Assembly (NCBI GenBank): GCA_012839865.1
Contig: DUMO01000043.1
Span: 1 to 64,000, forward strand
From: Clostridiaceae bacterium
Lineage (GTDB): Bacteria > Bacillota > Clostridia > CAYPLH01 > DUMO01
Reading direction: 5' to 3'
DNA: 64,000 nt
Below the pieces are notes generated by a model that was given only the letters and a program-made list of their open reading frames with translations, ran no database searches and was not told the DNA's origin. How positions within the stretch are numbered: position 1 is the stretch's first letter; each line of letters opens with the position of its first letter. Of this stretch, positions 9,174 to 16,509 are shown one piece after another. The position numbers and the translations under genes are program-made.

Positions 9174-10199
9174 TTATGTTTTCGCCAGTTTGTTTCTGAT
9201 AACTTCAGCTCTGATTATGTCCCTCTCATCGGCACTCATGGGCTTCCCGAAAAGTTTCTGCAAATTTGCAGGTTGAATGAATATCAAGATTTCATTAAGT
9301 ACTTTTTTATCGATATCCTTTATTATGCCCATATCAACTCCTAGCCTGACATCAGACAACCGCTTCAAACTTTCCTCGGTGGTCATGATTCTGGAACTTG
9401 AAAGAATCCCCAGTGACCTGTAAATCCTGTCTTCAAACCTGTATGGATTTTGACTGTACATTTCATTTCTCAGAGACCTTTCACTGTCTATAATTTGTTT
9501 TCCGATATTCTTCACATTTATTCTGATATCGCTTTCACTGTTGCCCAGTGTAACCTGGTTGGAAATTTGAAACATATTGCCGATAGCCTGGCTATGCTCC
9601 CCATAAAAACCCCTCACGGATATTCCGAGCTTTCCGCACAGGGAGAGAATTTTCCCGATGTGGCCTGTCATTGCAAGGGCCGGCAGATGTAAAAGCAGCG
9701 AAGCCCGCATGCCGGTTCCAAGATTGGTGGGGCAGCAAGTAAGGTAGCCATAGTTGACATCAAAGGCAATGTCAATATTCCGGCTGAGTATCGAATCAAT
9801 CTTGTCGCACAGCTCCCAGGCAGCATCAATCTGCATTCCGGGATACAAACACTGAATCCTCAAATGATCTTCTTCATTTACCATTATGCTTATCTTCTCA
9901 TCCCGGCTTACTATTACCCCGCATTCATTATTGCCTGCCGCAAGCTCGGGACTTATAAGGTGCCTTTCCACCATGGCCTGCTTTTCAATAGAGGTAATAT
10001 CATCCATGTTCAGGAACAAAAAATCATTTTTAAATGCATCGTTCTCAAAGATTGCTTTTTTCACTTCCTTGATGACCTCAGCAGCCTGTTCCTTGTTTAT
10101 CCTGGATGGAAAAGGAATATTTTTTATATTTCTTGCCAGCCTTATTCTGCTGCTTATTACAACATCCGATTCAGGACCCGAATTAAGGTACCAGCTCAT
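9174..10199 (-). CDS. mcsB: Protein arginine kinase McsB
   Basis: 341 residues of phosphagen-kinase fold. McsB phosphorylates arginines in client proteins, including CtsR, to mark them for ClpCP. Diagnostic segments are SSRIRLARNIKNIPFP near the N terminus, CCPTNLGTGMRAS in the middle and a C-terminal DERDIIRAE segment resembling the phosphoarginine-binding RDxxRA motif. The start ATG overlaps the mcsA stop by four bases, indicating translational coupling; McsA is its activator. The length is slightly short compared with about 360 in Bacillus. Confidence 0.97.
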   Translation of the reverse strand: MSWYLNSGPESDVVISSRIRLARNIKNIPFPSRINKEQAAEVIKEVKKAIFENDAFKNDFLFLNMDDITSIEKQAMVERHLISPELAAGNNECGVIVSRDEKISIMVNEEDHLRIQCLYPGMQIDAAWELCDKIDSILSRNIDIAFDVNYGYLTCCPTNLGTGMRASLLLHLPALAMTGHIGKILSLCGKLGISVRGFYGEHSQAIGNMFQISNQVTLGNSESDIRINVKNIGKQIIDSERSLRNEMYSQNPYRFEDRIYRSLGILSSSRIMTTEESLKRLSDVRLGVDMGIIKDIDKKVLNEILIFIQPANLQKLFGKPMSADERDIIRAEVIRNKLAKT

Positions 10200-10729
10200 A
10201 CATTACCCCCCTGTCCCATACTCTCCAGTTGTCTTATTTTATCCCGCAACCGGGCTGCCTTTTCATACTCCTCGTTCAGTATTGATTTTTGAAGCTGCTC
10301 TTTAAGCATCCTGATTTCATTTGCAATTCTTAATTTCCCTGAGACAGCCTCAGGTACCTTTCCCTGATGTTCCACCACGCCATGTATCCTCTTTACCAGC
10401 GGTGCAATTTCATCCTTAAACACATTGTAGCATTCACTGCATCCCATTTTTCCCGTCTTGCTAAAATCCTCATAAGTCATTCCGCATACATTACACCGCT
10501 TTATCTCAGGCATATGCGTCATGTATTGACCATTGACATTGCTTCCGACGATTCCGGAAAAGAAATCATCAATGCTGAAGGGCATTCCAAAATTGAAGGA
10601 TGTTCCCATATCTAACTTTCCTTTTTCCCTTGCGCATTCCTCGCACAAATATAACTCTACCTTTTTATTATTAACAATTTTAGTAAAATGTACACTTGCC
10701 ACTCGTTTGCTGCAGTTCTGGCAAAGCAT
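10196..10729 (-). CDS. mcsA: McsA, zinc-binding activator of McsB
   Basis: 177 residues with four CxxC pairs (CQNC, CEEC, CNVC, CSEC), as expected for the zinc-finger adaptor McsA, and a C-terminal UVR motif (LQKSILNEEYEKAARLRDKI) that contacts ClpC. McsA stimulates McsB kinase activity and CtsR inactivation. It is coupled to mcsB by a four-base overlap. A 170-base gap to ctsR contains no CtsR-type heptads, so it is probably read from the ctsR promoter. Confidence 0.96.
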   Translation of the reverse strand: MLCQNCSKRVASVHFTKIVNNKKVELYLCEECAREKGKLDMGTSFNFGMPFSIDDFFSGIVGSNVNGQYMTHMPEIKRCNVCGMTYEDFSKTGKMGCSECYNVFKDEIAPLVKRIHGVVEHQGKVPEAVSGKLRIANEIRMLKEQLQKSILNEEYEKAARLRDKIRQLESMGQGGNV

Positions 10730-10899
10730 TAAACCTCACTCCTATCGCACCTGCACTGGTAAATATGATTAACAACCACTCGAAGGTCTTGATCAGTGCC
10801 TCTATAATGTCTTTCCAACACTTAATACAATGATTATTCTCAAAAGCAGTAAATTGTATTTGTCATTTTTTTTATACTGTAAAAAAGTTGCATTATTTG

Positions 10900-11364
10900 C
10901 TAAACAAGCAGGCTCATAAGGGCATTTTTCAATATTGAAGCTCTTATCTGATCCCTGTAAGGCAGTGGAATATTTCCAAGAACCTTGTCGCTTACTGCAG
11001 CTTTTAATATATATCCTTCCCTTTCAGTTAATTCTTCATAATCAACAAAATTATTGATAAAACACTCTGCTGAGTGTTGTGAGATGCTGCTCCCCATTGA
11101 AGATATAATGTGCATCAAATAGTTGATTCCATGCTGTATATTTACCCTTTTTATTTTAATGTAACCTCCGCCGCCCCTTCTGCTTTCAACGTAATAACCT
11201 CTCTCATTTGTAAATCTCGTGTCTATTACGTAATTTATCTGCGAGGGTGCGCAATTAAACCTGTTGGCAAGTTCGTTTCTTTGAATTTCCACTGCATCAC
11301 TTTCATGCATCAATTGTTTTATAAACTCTTCAATAATATCACTCAATCTTGCCAAGTTCTTCAC
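10900..11364 (-). CDS. ctsR: Transcriptional repressor CtsR of class III heat-shock genes
   Basis: 154 residues. The N-terminal winged helix-turn-helix (NRFNCAPSQINYVIDTRF) is followed by the glycine-rich wing RRGGGGYIKI, which is the CtsR DNA-recognition and thermosensing loop, then a C-terminal dimerisation and McsB-interaction domain. The start is a GTG; alternatives downstream would cut the first helix. It is the first gene of the ctsR-mcsA-mcsB-clpC operon and has its own operator between the -10 box and the start, so it is autoregulated. Confidence 0.97.
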   Translation of the reverse strand: MKNLARLSDIIEEFIKQLMHESDAVEIQRNELANRFNCAPSQINYVIDTRFTNERGYYVESRRGGGGYIKIKRVNIQHGINYLMHIISSMGSSISQHSAECFINNFVDYEELTEREGYILKAAVSDKVLGNIPLPYRDQIRASILKNALMSLLV

Positions 11365-11376
11365 CCCTTTATTGAT

Positions 11377-11393
11377 TTTGACTATCTTTGACT
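11377..11393 (-). promoter_or_regulatory. CtsR operator
   Basis: On the minus strand this reads AGTCAAA GAT AGTCAAA, a perfect direct heptad repeat with a three-base spacer, matching the established CtsR box (A/G)GTCAAANAN(A/G)GTCAAA. It lies just downstream of the -10 element and before ctsR. Confidence 0.93.
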
Positions 11394-11402
11394 TTCGTAA
11401 AT

Positions 11403-11431
11403 ATTATATAATATTTTTTTGGAAAAATCAA
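11403..11431 (-). promoter_or_regulatory. Sigma-A promoter of the ctsR operon
   Basis: The minus strand shows TTGATT (11426-11431), a 17-base spacer and TATAAT (11403-11408). The CtsR operator follows immediately, so repressor binding would cover the transcription start. Confidence 0.85.
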
Positions 11432-11573
11432 TCTCAAAAAATAAAAAGATACAGAACTCTGCGGGACTTCTGATAAAGTGCCTGCTGACGGTGAAAGCCA
11501 GATTTTGTGCCTGTGCTGTACGTAAATGCAGAATATGGAAAAAACCCTTGAAATAATTATAATGCAAGGGTTT

Positions 11574-11648
11574 TGGTGACCCATAGGGGACTCGAACCCC
11601 TGTTACCGCCGTGAAAGGGCGATGTCTTAACCGCTTGACCAATGGGCC
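11574..11648 (-). tRNA. tRNA-Glu (TTC)
   Basis: Read on the minus strand, GGCCCAT pairs with ATGGGTC in the acceptor stem, the anticodon loop contains TTC (CCTTTCAC), the T loop is GGTTCGAGTCC and the 3' CCA is encoded. A standard D arm is present. It lies five bases from tRNA-Met, in the same orientation. Confidence 0.96.
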
Positions 11649-11653
11649 ATGGG

Positions 11654-11730
11654 TGGTAGCGGCGGTCGGATTTGAACCAACGACACTTCGGGTATGAACC
11701 GAATGCTCTCGCCAACTGAGCTACGCCGCC
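11654..11730 (-). tRNA. tRNA-Met (CAT), elongator
   Basis: Minus strand: acceptor GGCGGCG/CGCCGCT, D arm GCTCAGTTGGCGAGAGC, anticodon stem TTCGG/CCGAA with CAT, T arm GTTCAAATC and an encoded CCA. The lack of the GGG/CCC anticodon stem and the C1-A72 mismatch excludes the initiator type. It closely resembles the B. subtilis elongator tRNA-Met as I remember it. Confidence 0.94.
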
Positions 11731-11881
11731 ATATTTAATTTTATGATTTGCGCCGATTTTATGCTTGACCTGGCGCGCTATAATATAGTAGCATAACTAA
11801 CGCATAATAGTCAAGAACAAAATTTTTGGTTTTTTTATACTTTTTCAGCCCTGGTTTGTCTTCAGACTGAGTAGCTGAAAA

Positions 11882-12140
11882 GAATGAAATGTATGCAGAA
11901 TAATACAAATGGCTTTATTTTGTCAGAAAACCAAGTGTGATAAAGGCAAAACCAGGATGTTTTTTTAGCATTTAGCGCCATGTATGGCGCATCAAAAGCG
12001 TCAGCATTTTTGCCTTCAGCAAACCGTCGGTTTTCTCAAAATAAAAGCCTTGTTCTTAGAAAAGCTCGGGGGCATCGAGCCCCGCCCGCTTTTGGCTGGA
12101 TTTGCTTCGCAAATAGCCCTGCTCTGCATACATTTCATTC
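11882..12140. repeat. Palindromic intergenic element, copy A (full length)
   Basis: A 259-base element bounded by a perfect 18-base terminal inverted repeat, GAATGAAATGTATGCAGA and its complement. Inside are further paired segments: GGCTTTATTTTG with CAAAATAAAAGCC; AAGGCAAAA with TTTTTGCC; a short GGCGC-type hairpin near 11976; a GC-rich hairpin GGGGGC-ATCGA-GCCCC near 12067; and GATTTGC-TTC-GCAAAT near 12098. The whole could fold as a branched cruciform or RNA. It lies between tRNA-Met and the 151-aa gene. No ORF or target-site duplication is evident. Confidence 0.85.
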
Positions 12141-12163
12141 ATGCTTGATAAATTACCCTGCAA

Positions 12164-12619
12164 TCAGCCTTTTAGTGAAATATTTTCATTTATTTCATGG
12201 CATGGCAGAACCTTGATATAAGGAGACTTATATTCCAGGGTGCCTGATTTCGCTACTAAAGTATAATATCCCGGCGGCAGGTTTTCAATGGAAAAGTTTC
12301 CGTTGCTGTCCGAACTGGTCTCATAAACGGGGGTGTGTTTGTCACAGCCGAAATACAAATATATTTTGACCTCTGAAGCCTTGGTCTTGTTTTTATCCAT
12401 ATAGGTAACGCCTGTTATCCTCCCGGAATAGTCCAGTCTGTGAGGTCCGACATATATATGTATGTTCTGGGAGTTAACCTGTTTAGGGTTTACATCAACC
12501 TTCTGCTCCTGGTCAAGGTCCTGGCAATTGAACTGTATGCTGTCCTTTTCAAATATCTTCGAATTCCCTCCGGCTGCTTCCAACATTCTTTTTTCGATTA
12601 CCTCATCTTTTAACTCCAT
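12164..12619 (-). CDS. Carboxypeptidase regulatory-like (beta-sandwich) domain protein
   Basis: 151 residues. Residues about 65-148 form a transthyretin/carboxypeptidase-regulatory-like beta sandwich, recognisable from GRITGVTYMDKNK, SDSNGNFSIENLPPGYYTL and a terminal ENISLKG strand. The first 60 residues are polar and unassigned. No signal peptide is seen, so it is probably cytoplasmic or part of a spore or cell assembly. Such domains usually serve structural or binding roles. The ribosome site is weak. It is a single gene, divergent from tdh. Specific function unknown. Confidence 0.75.
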   Translation of the reverse strand: MELKDEVIEKRMLEAAGGNSKIFEKDSIQFNCQDLDQEQKVDVNPKQVNSQNIHIYVGPHRLDYSGRITGVTYMDKNKTKASEVKIYLYFGCDKHTPVYETSSDSNGNFSIENLPPGYYTLVAKSGTLEYKSPYIKVLPCHEINENISLKG

Positions 12620-12944
12620 AACATCTCACACTTTCCCTGACTTTAATTATTTTTATGTAAATTGGAATAAAGCTTCAATTACATAATTCCCTACGATATC
12701 AGAATATGTTGACCTTCACAGATTGGTGATAGGGTATATCAAGATAATCCAACCTTCAAACCGGACAGGGGTTGCTCCTGCAAACAAATCAGACAGCTGT
12801 AAATCCGGTTATATTGAAACTTAAAAAAACAATTAGAGTTCATTGCTTTTTTGAAGATAATGTGATAATGTGTATTTGTGGAATGTACATATTGACATTT
12901 TGTCCACGGTGGACAAACTTTTATTTTCCTGGAGTGGTCTCAAA
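12620..12944. other. Divergent leader region upstream of tdh
   Basis: No gene is supported. It contains a potential three-way RNA structure (12759-12810) and a perfect 19-base palindrome just before tdh (12899-12917), described separately. Confidence 0.5.
12899..12917. promoter_or_regulatory. 19-bp palindromic putative operator upstream of tdh
   Basis: TTTGTCCAC-G-GTGGACAAA is a perfect inverted repeat ending 27 bases before the tdh start codon. A TTGACA hexamer lies immediately upstream at 12892-12897, so a bound regulator could block a promoter here. The cognate protein is unknown and no clear -10 box is placed. Confidence 0.6.
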
Positions 12945-13994
12945 ATGTGTAATGAAATGATTGCAATAGTCAAAGAAAAACCCGAAAAGGGTGTTGCATT
13001 AAAAAAGGTCCCAATACCAGCTACAGGACCAAACGATGTCAAAATTAAAATTCACTGCACCGCTATTTGCGGAACCGACCTGCACATTTACAATTGGGAC
13101 AGTTGGTCCCGGAATACTTTAAAACTACCCGTTACAATCGGCCATGAATATGTGGGCGAAATCGTTGAAATGGGATCCAACGTGACTGGATTCAAAATTG
13201 GTGACATCGTATCCGGCGAAGGTCATATCGTTTGCGGCATATGTCGCAACTGCAAGGCAGGAAAACGCCATCTTTGCCGGGAAACGAAGGGTGTAGGCGT
13301 GAATCGTGACGGCGCCTTTGCCGAGTATTTGGTCATCCCCGCTGAAAATGTCGTCAAATGCATGCCCGGCATCCCGGAACCTCTCTGTGCATGCTTTGAT
13401 CCCCTGGGAAATGCAGTGCATACGGCACTTGCTTTTGATTTGGTCGGTGAAGACGTTCTGATTACCGGAGCTGGCCCGATCGGTATCATGGCAGCTGCTA
13501 TAAGCTGCCATATTGGTGCCCGTAACGTGGTAATTACGGACATAAATGACTACCGGCTCAATCTTGCAAAATCCATTTGCAATGCTCGTGCCGTTAATAC
13601 AGCTAAAGAGAACCTGTCCGATGTCATGCGTTCCCTCGGTATTCATGAGGGCTTTGATGTTGGTATGGAGATGTCCGGCAATGGGACAGCTTTGAACACC
13701 ATGATTAACAGTATGTACAACGGGGGTCGGATCGCGATACTCGGTATCCAGAGCGTTCCTACAGCGATTGACTGGAACCAGGTGGTTTTCAAATGCCTGA
13801 ATATCCGCGGCATTTATGGCCGTGAGATGTATGAAACATGGTATAAAATGATGTCGATGCTCACCAGTGGGCTTTCGATAGAGAAAATCATCACTCACCG
13901 CTTTGATTATACGGATTACGAAAAGGGCTTTGAGACAATGCAGAGCGGTCAGTGCGGCAAGGTTGTTCTGGACTGGCGGAACGCCGGCAATTGA
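12945..13994 (+). CDS. tdh: L-threonine 3-dehydrogenase
   Basis: About 349 residues, a zinc-dependent medium-chain dehydrogenase that oxidises threonine to 2-amino-3-ketobutyrate with NAD+. It shows the catalytic zinc Cys ([12 protein letters not shown]), [10 protein letters not shown], the structural zinc cysteines [15 protein letters not shown], and a Rossmann GAGPIGIMA. The frame extends upstream to 12870, but the ATG at 12945, ten bases after GGAG, fits family length (E. coli 341). It is followed by kbl with an 18-base gap, forming the two-step threonine-to-glycine plus acetyl-CoA route. Codon use is somewhat more GC-rich than neighbouring genes, and the gene runs against the surrounding minus-strand trend, so transfer as a cassette is possible. 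Confidence 0.93.
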   Translation: MCNEMIAIVKEKPEKGVALKKVPIPATGPNDVKIKIHCTAICGTDLHIYNWDSWSRNTLKLPVTIGHEYVGEIVEMGSNVTGFKIGDIVSGEGHIVCGICRNCKAGKRHLCRETKGVGVNRDGAFAEYLVIPAENVVKCMPGIPEPLCACFDPLGNAVHTALAFDLVGEDVLITGAGPIGIMAAAISCHIGARNVVITDINDYRLNLAKSICNARAVNTAKENLSDVMRSLGIHEGFDVGMEMSGNGTALNTMINSMYNGGRIAILGIQSVPTAIDWNQVVFKCLNIRGIYGREMYETWYKMMSMLTSGLSIEKIITHRFDYTDYEKGFETMQSGQCGKVVLDWRNAGN

Positions 13995-14012
13995 AAAGGA
14001 GGAGCTGATATC

Positions 14013-15194
14013 ATGAAGAAGGCACTGGAACATTATGCAAAATTATTGCAGCAGTTTAAGGATGACGGCATATACAAAAATGAACGAATTATAACAACAG
14101 TACAAGGTGCGCACATCGATACCATCAATTCCAGGAACGTAATCAGCATGTGTGCAAACAATTATCTTGGCTTTTCCAACCATCCCGCAATTCGTGAGGC
14201 TGCAAAGGAAGGCATGGATCGCTGGGGGTATGGTCTGTCCTCAGTTCGTTTCATCTGTGGAACGCAGCAAATTCACCAGGAACTTGAACGGCGTATTTCG
14301 GAATTTCTCGGCACCGACGATACCATCCTGTATTCGTCCTGTTTTGATGCCAACGGCGGTTTGTTTGAAACGCTGCTGGATGCCCAGGACTGCGTCATCA
14401 GCGACTCGCTGAATCATGCGAGCATCATAGATGGCATCCGTCTCTGTAAGGCACGCCGTCTCCGCTATGCCAATAATGACATGGCGGACCTGGAGCGCTG
14501 CCTGAGAGAGGCTGTTGATGCAAGAATACGCCTGATTGCGACGGATGGTGTGTTCTCCATGGATGGTACCATCGCTGATTTGCAGACCATCTGCCATCTC
14601 GCAGAGCAATACGATGCGCTGGTAATGGTGGATGACAGCCACGCTGCCGGCTTTATGGGTCCCACTGGACGCGGAACTCCGGAGCTGTGCGGTGTTTCGG
14701 ACAAGGTTGATATTTATACCGGTACGCTGGGCAAGGCCTTCGGCGGTGCCAGCGGCGGCTACACCTCCGGCCGTCAGGCGATTATTGATCTGCTGCGCCA
14801 AAAGAGCAGACCATACCTGTTCTCCAATACCGTGGCACCTGCAATTGTCTGCGGTTCCCTCAAGGCACTTGAAATCTGCATGACTGACCCGTCATATCGT
14901 GGGCGGCTTCACGAAAACACGGGGTATTACCGTGAACAGTTGCGCAATGTAGGCTTTGATGTGATTGAAAGCACACATCCGATTGTTGCTATTTTGTTCT
15001 ACGATGCCCGGGTGGCAGCCCAAATAGCCGAGCGCATGCTGCAGTTGGGTGTCTATGTCGTTGGTTTCTGGTATCCGGTTGTTCCGCAGGGCAAGGCCCG
15101 TATCCGCACACAGGTCAGCGCAGCTCACACCCGGGAGGATTTGGATTTTGTGGTGTCCTGTTTTGCACAGGCTAAAAAGGATTTGGGCATTTAG
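14013..15194 (+). CDS. kbl: Glycine C-acetyltransferase (2-amino-3-ketobutyrate CoA ligase)
   Basis: 393 residues, a PLP-dependent alpha-oxoamine synthase that cleaves 2-amino-3-ketobutyrate with CoA to glycine and acetyl-CoA. The PLP lysine lies in TGTLGKAFGG near residue 245, preceded by VDDSHAAGFMG. It has a strong GGAGG box. It pairs with tdh upstream. Third-position GC content (GGC, CTG, CGC codons) is higher than in flanking genes, as in tdh. Confidence 0.95.
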   Translation: MKKALEHYAKLLQQFKDDGIYKNERIITTVQGAHIDTINSRNVISMCANNYLGFSNHPAIREAAKEGMDRWGYGLSSVRFICGTQQIHQELERRISEFLGTDDTILYSSCFDANGGLFETLLDAQDCVISDSLNHASIIDGIRLCKARRLRYANNDMADLERCLREAVDARIRLIATDGVFSMDGTIADLQTICHLAEQYDALVMVDDSHAAGFMGPTGRGTPELCGVSDKVDIYTGTLGKAFGGASGGYTSGRQAIIDLLRQKSRPYLFSNTVAPAIVCGSLKALEICMTDPSYRGRLHENTGYYREQLRNVGFDVIESTHPIVAILFYDARVAAQIAERMLQLGVYVVGFWYPVVPQGKARIRTQVSAAHTREDLDFVVSCFAQAKKDLGI

Positions 15195-15323
15195 CAGAAT
15201 AGTCGTAAGATTTGCTTTTTATCCCAGGCGGTTGATTGCTCTTTACTGTGCTTTCGGTTTGCGCTTTATGCATCAAATCAACCGGAACATTAAGATTACC
15301 GCGCATAGCGGGCATATAGACAT

Positions 15324-15355
15324 GAAGCAGGTGGATTAAGATTTCCACCAGCTTC
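15324..15355. terminator. Hairpin at the convergent end of kbl and the low-complexity gene
   Basis: Stem GAAGC(A)GGTGGA / TCCACC(A)GCTTC with a single A-A mismatch. It lacks a long U tract, so termination strength is doubtful, but its position between converging genes fits a transcription stop. Confidence 0.45.
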
Positions 15356-15370
15356 CTTGACGGGAGTGTA

Positions 15371-15691
15371 TTAATAGAATTTCGGTTTCTTGCCATCATC
15401 TACGGACGATTTGGCATCTGCATCACTATCAGATTTTGATTTTGCTTTTCCTTCAGCTTCAGCCTCTGCTTCAGCCTCAATCTCTGTATCCTGATCAGCC
15501 TCGTTCTCTGCCTTCTGTCCCTGGTATTGCTTCTGAATCAGCACATTGTAGTTGATCTGCTTATTATACTGTTTCTGGTCATTCTTGTCTTTCACTTCAA
15601 CGTCCTGTTCACTTTCATTTTCATTTTTAAGTTCATTTTTCAACTCATTTTTTAATTCTTTCTTCAATTCAATGAAATTGATATCTGTCAT
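15371..15691 (-). CDS. Low-complexity charged small protein, paralogue 1
   Basis: 106 residues, family not recognised. The N-terminal part begins MTDINFIELKKELKNELKN and contains SEQD, followed by NKQINYNVLIQKQYQGQ. The C-terminal third is an alternating tract of Glu/Ala then Lys/Ser/Asp (EAEAEAEAEGKAKSKSDSD). The next gene upstream has the same architecture and shared blocks, so they are paralogues. The frame opens at an upstream TTG that overlaps the AGGAG box; the ATG at 15691 is the start. No signal peptide or membrane segment is present. A structural or spore-associated role is only a guess. Confidence 0.8.
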   Translation of the reverse strand: MTDINFIELKKELKNELKNELKNENESEQDVEVKDKNDQKQYNKQINYNVLIQKQYQGQKAENEADQDTEIEAEAEAEAEGKAKSKSDSDADAKSSVDDGKKPKFY

Positions 15692-15802
15692 TACTATTAC
15701 TCCTTTCAAATTGCATTATTTTTGGTTCAATAACATAATATTTTTTAATTATGTTAATTGTGACTGCGTGAAATAATATTTTTACGTGGTTTATCTTCTC
15801 AT

Positions 15803-16177
15803 CTAAGTTATTGTAAAGTAGTACTTGGGTCCTTTTGAATCATCCCCCGGCTTGGAGTCATCTTTACAAGTTTTCACTTTCCCATCTGTTTTCAGAACGG
15901 ACTTTGAATCGGCTTTTGTTTCTGACTTTGTTTTTGCCTTTGCTTTAACTTTTGTTTTTACCTTTGCTTTTACTGTCTCATCAGCTTTATTTCCAGCGCT
16001 CTGTCCCTGGCACTGCTTTTGTTTTAAAGCATTGTAATTGATATGCTTATTGGCTTGTTCCTGTACATTTTCATCCTTGATTATGGTATCCTGCTCCGAA
16101 TCATATTCATTTTTGAGATCTGCTATTATTTCATCTCTCAATAGTTTTTTTAACTTAATAAAGTCAATGTCGTACAT
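15803..16177 (-). CDS. Low-complexity charged small protein, paralogue 2
   Basis: 124 residues, paralogous to the gene just downstream: MYDIDFIKLKKLLRDEI, SEQD, NKHINYNALKQKQCQGQ. Its tail is a Lys-rich alternating tract (KAKVKTKVKAKAKTKSETK) ending in a Lys/Asp/Gly stretch and PKYYF; paralogue 1 ends in a shorter PKFY. Paralogue 1 has an acidic Glu/Ala tract where this one is basic, so the pair could associate by charge. A GGAG box precedes the ATG. Function unknown. Confidence 0.8.
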   Translation of the reverse strand: MYDIDFIKLKKLLRDEIIADLKNEYDSEQDTIIKDENVQEQANKHINYNALKQKQCQGQSAGNKADETVKAKVKTKVKAKAKTKSETKADSKSVLKTDGKVKTCKDDSKPGDDSKGPKYYFTIT

Positions 16178-16509
16178 TTTTCTTCTCCTTTCTTATTTCT
16201 TTTCTTTCTTATTGCTTTTTATGTTACCTTATCCCAATAGCATAATATTTAGTTGTTATGTAAATTGTGCAGGTAATTTTATTTAAACTGAAAATTAGTT
16301 TTTAGCTTGTTATAAAAAAAGCAAAAAAAGATACCTTACTTTACGTAAAGTATCTTTTTTTATGTTAATTTATTTGATTATTTTTATTTAATGTGCCAAC
16401 TGATCAAAATCCGCAGTCTTCCGCCTGTTTTTTAATGTTTTGCCCCAGCGGGGGTGTAGACATAATCACAGGCAGCATGCCCGGTTAAGTTTCAGGCCTT
16501 TAATAATGC
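16178..16509. other. Intergenic region between the DegT-type gene and paralogue 2
   Basis: AT-rich, holding the terminator at 16324-16362 and presumably the promoter of the paralogue pair. No other gene is supported. Confidence 0.5.
16324..16362. terminator. Bidirectional-looking terminator after the DegT-type gene
   Basis: AGATAC and GTATCT enclose the palindromic core ACTTTACGTAAAGT, flanked by A7 on one side and T7 on the other. It fits the end of the minus-strand aminotransferase transcript. Confidence 0.8.

Noticed and set aside
11882-12140. Element as an insertion sequence
   Set aside because: No transposase frame in any copy and no target-site duplication; it could at most be a non-autonomous element.
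13125-14033. 302-codon minus-strand frame opposite tdh
   Set aside because: It is the antisense shadow of tdh, whose catalytic and zinc motifs are intact; the antisense product shows no recognisable domain.
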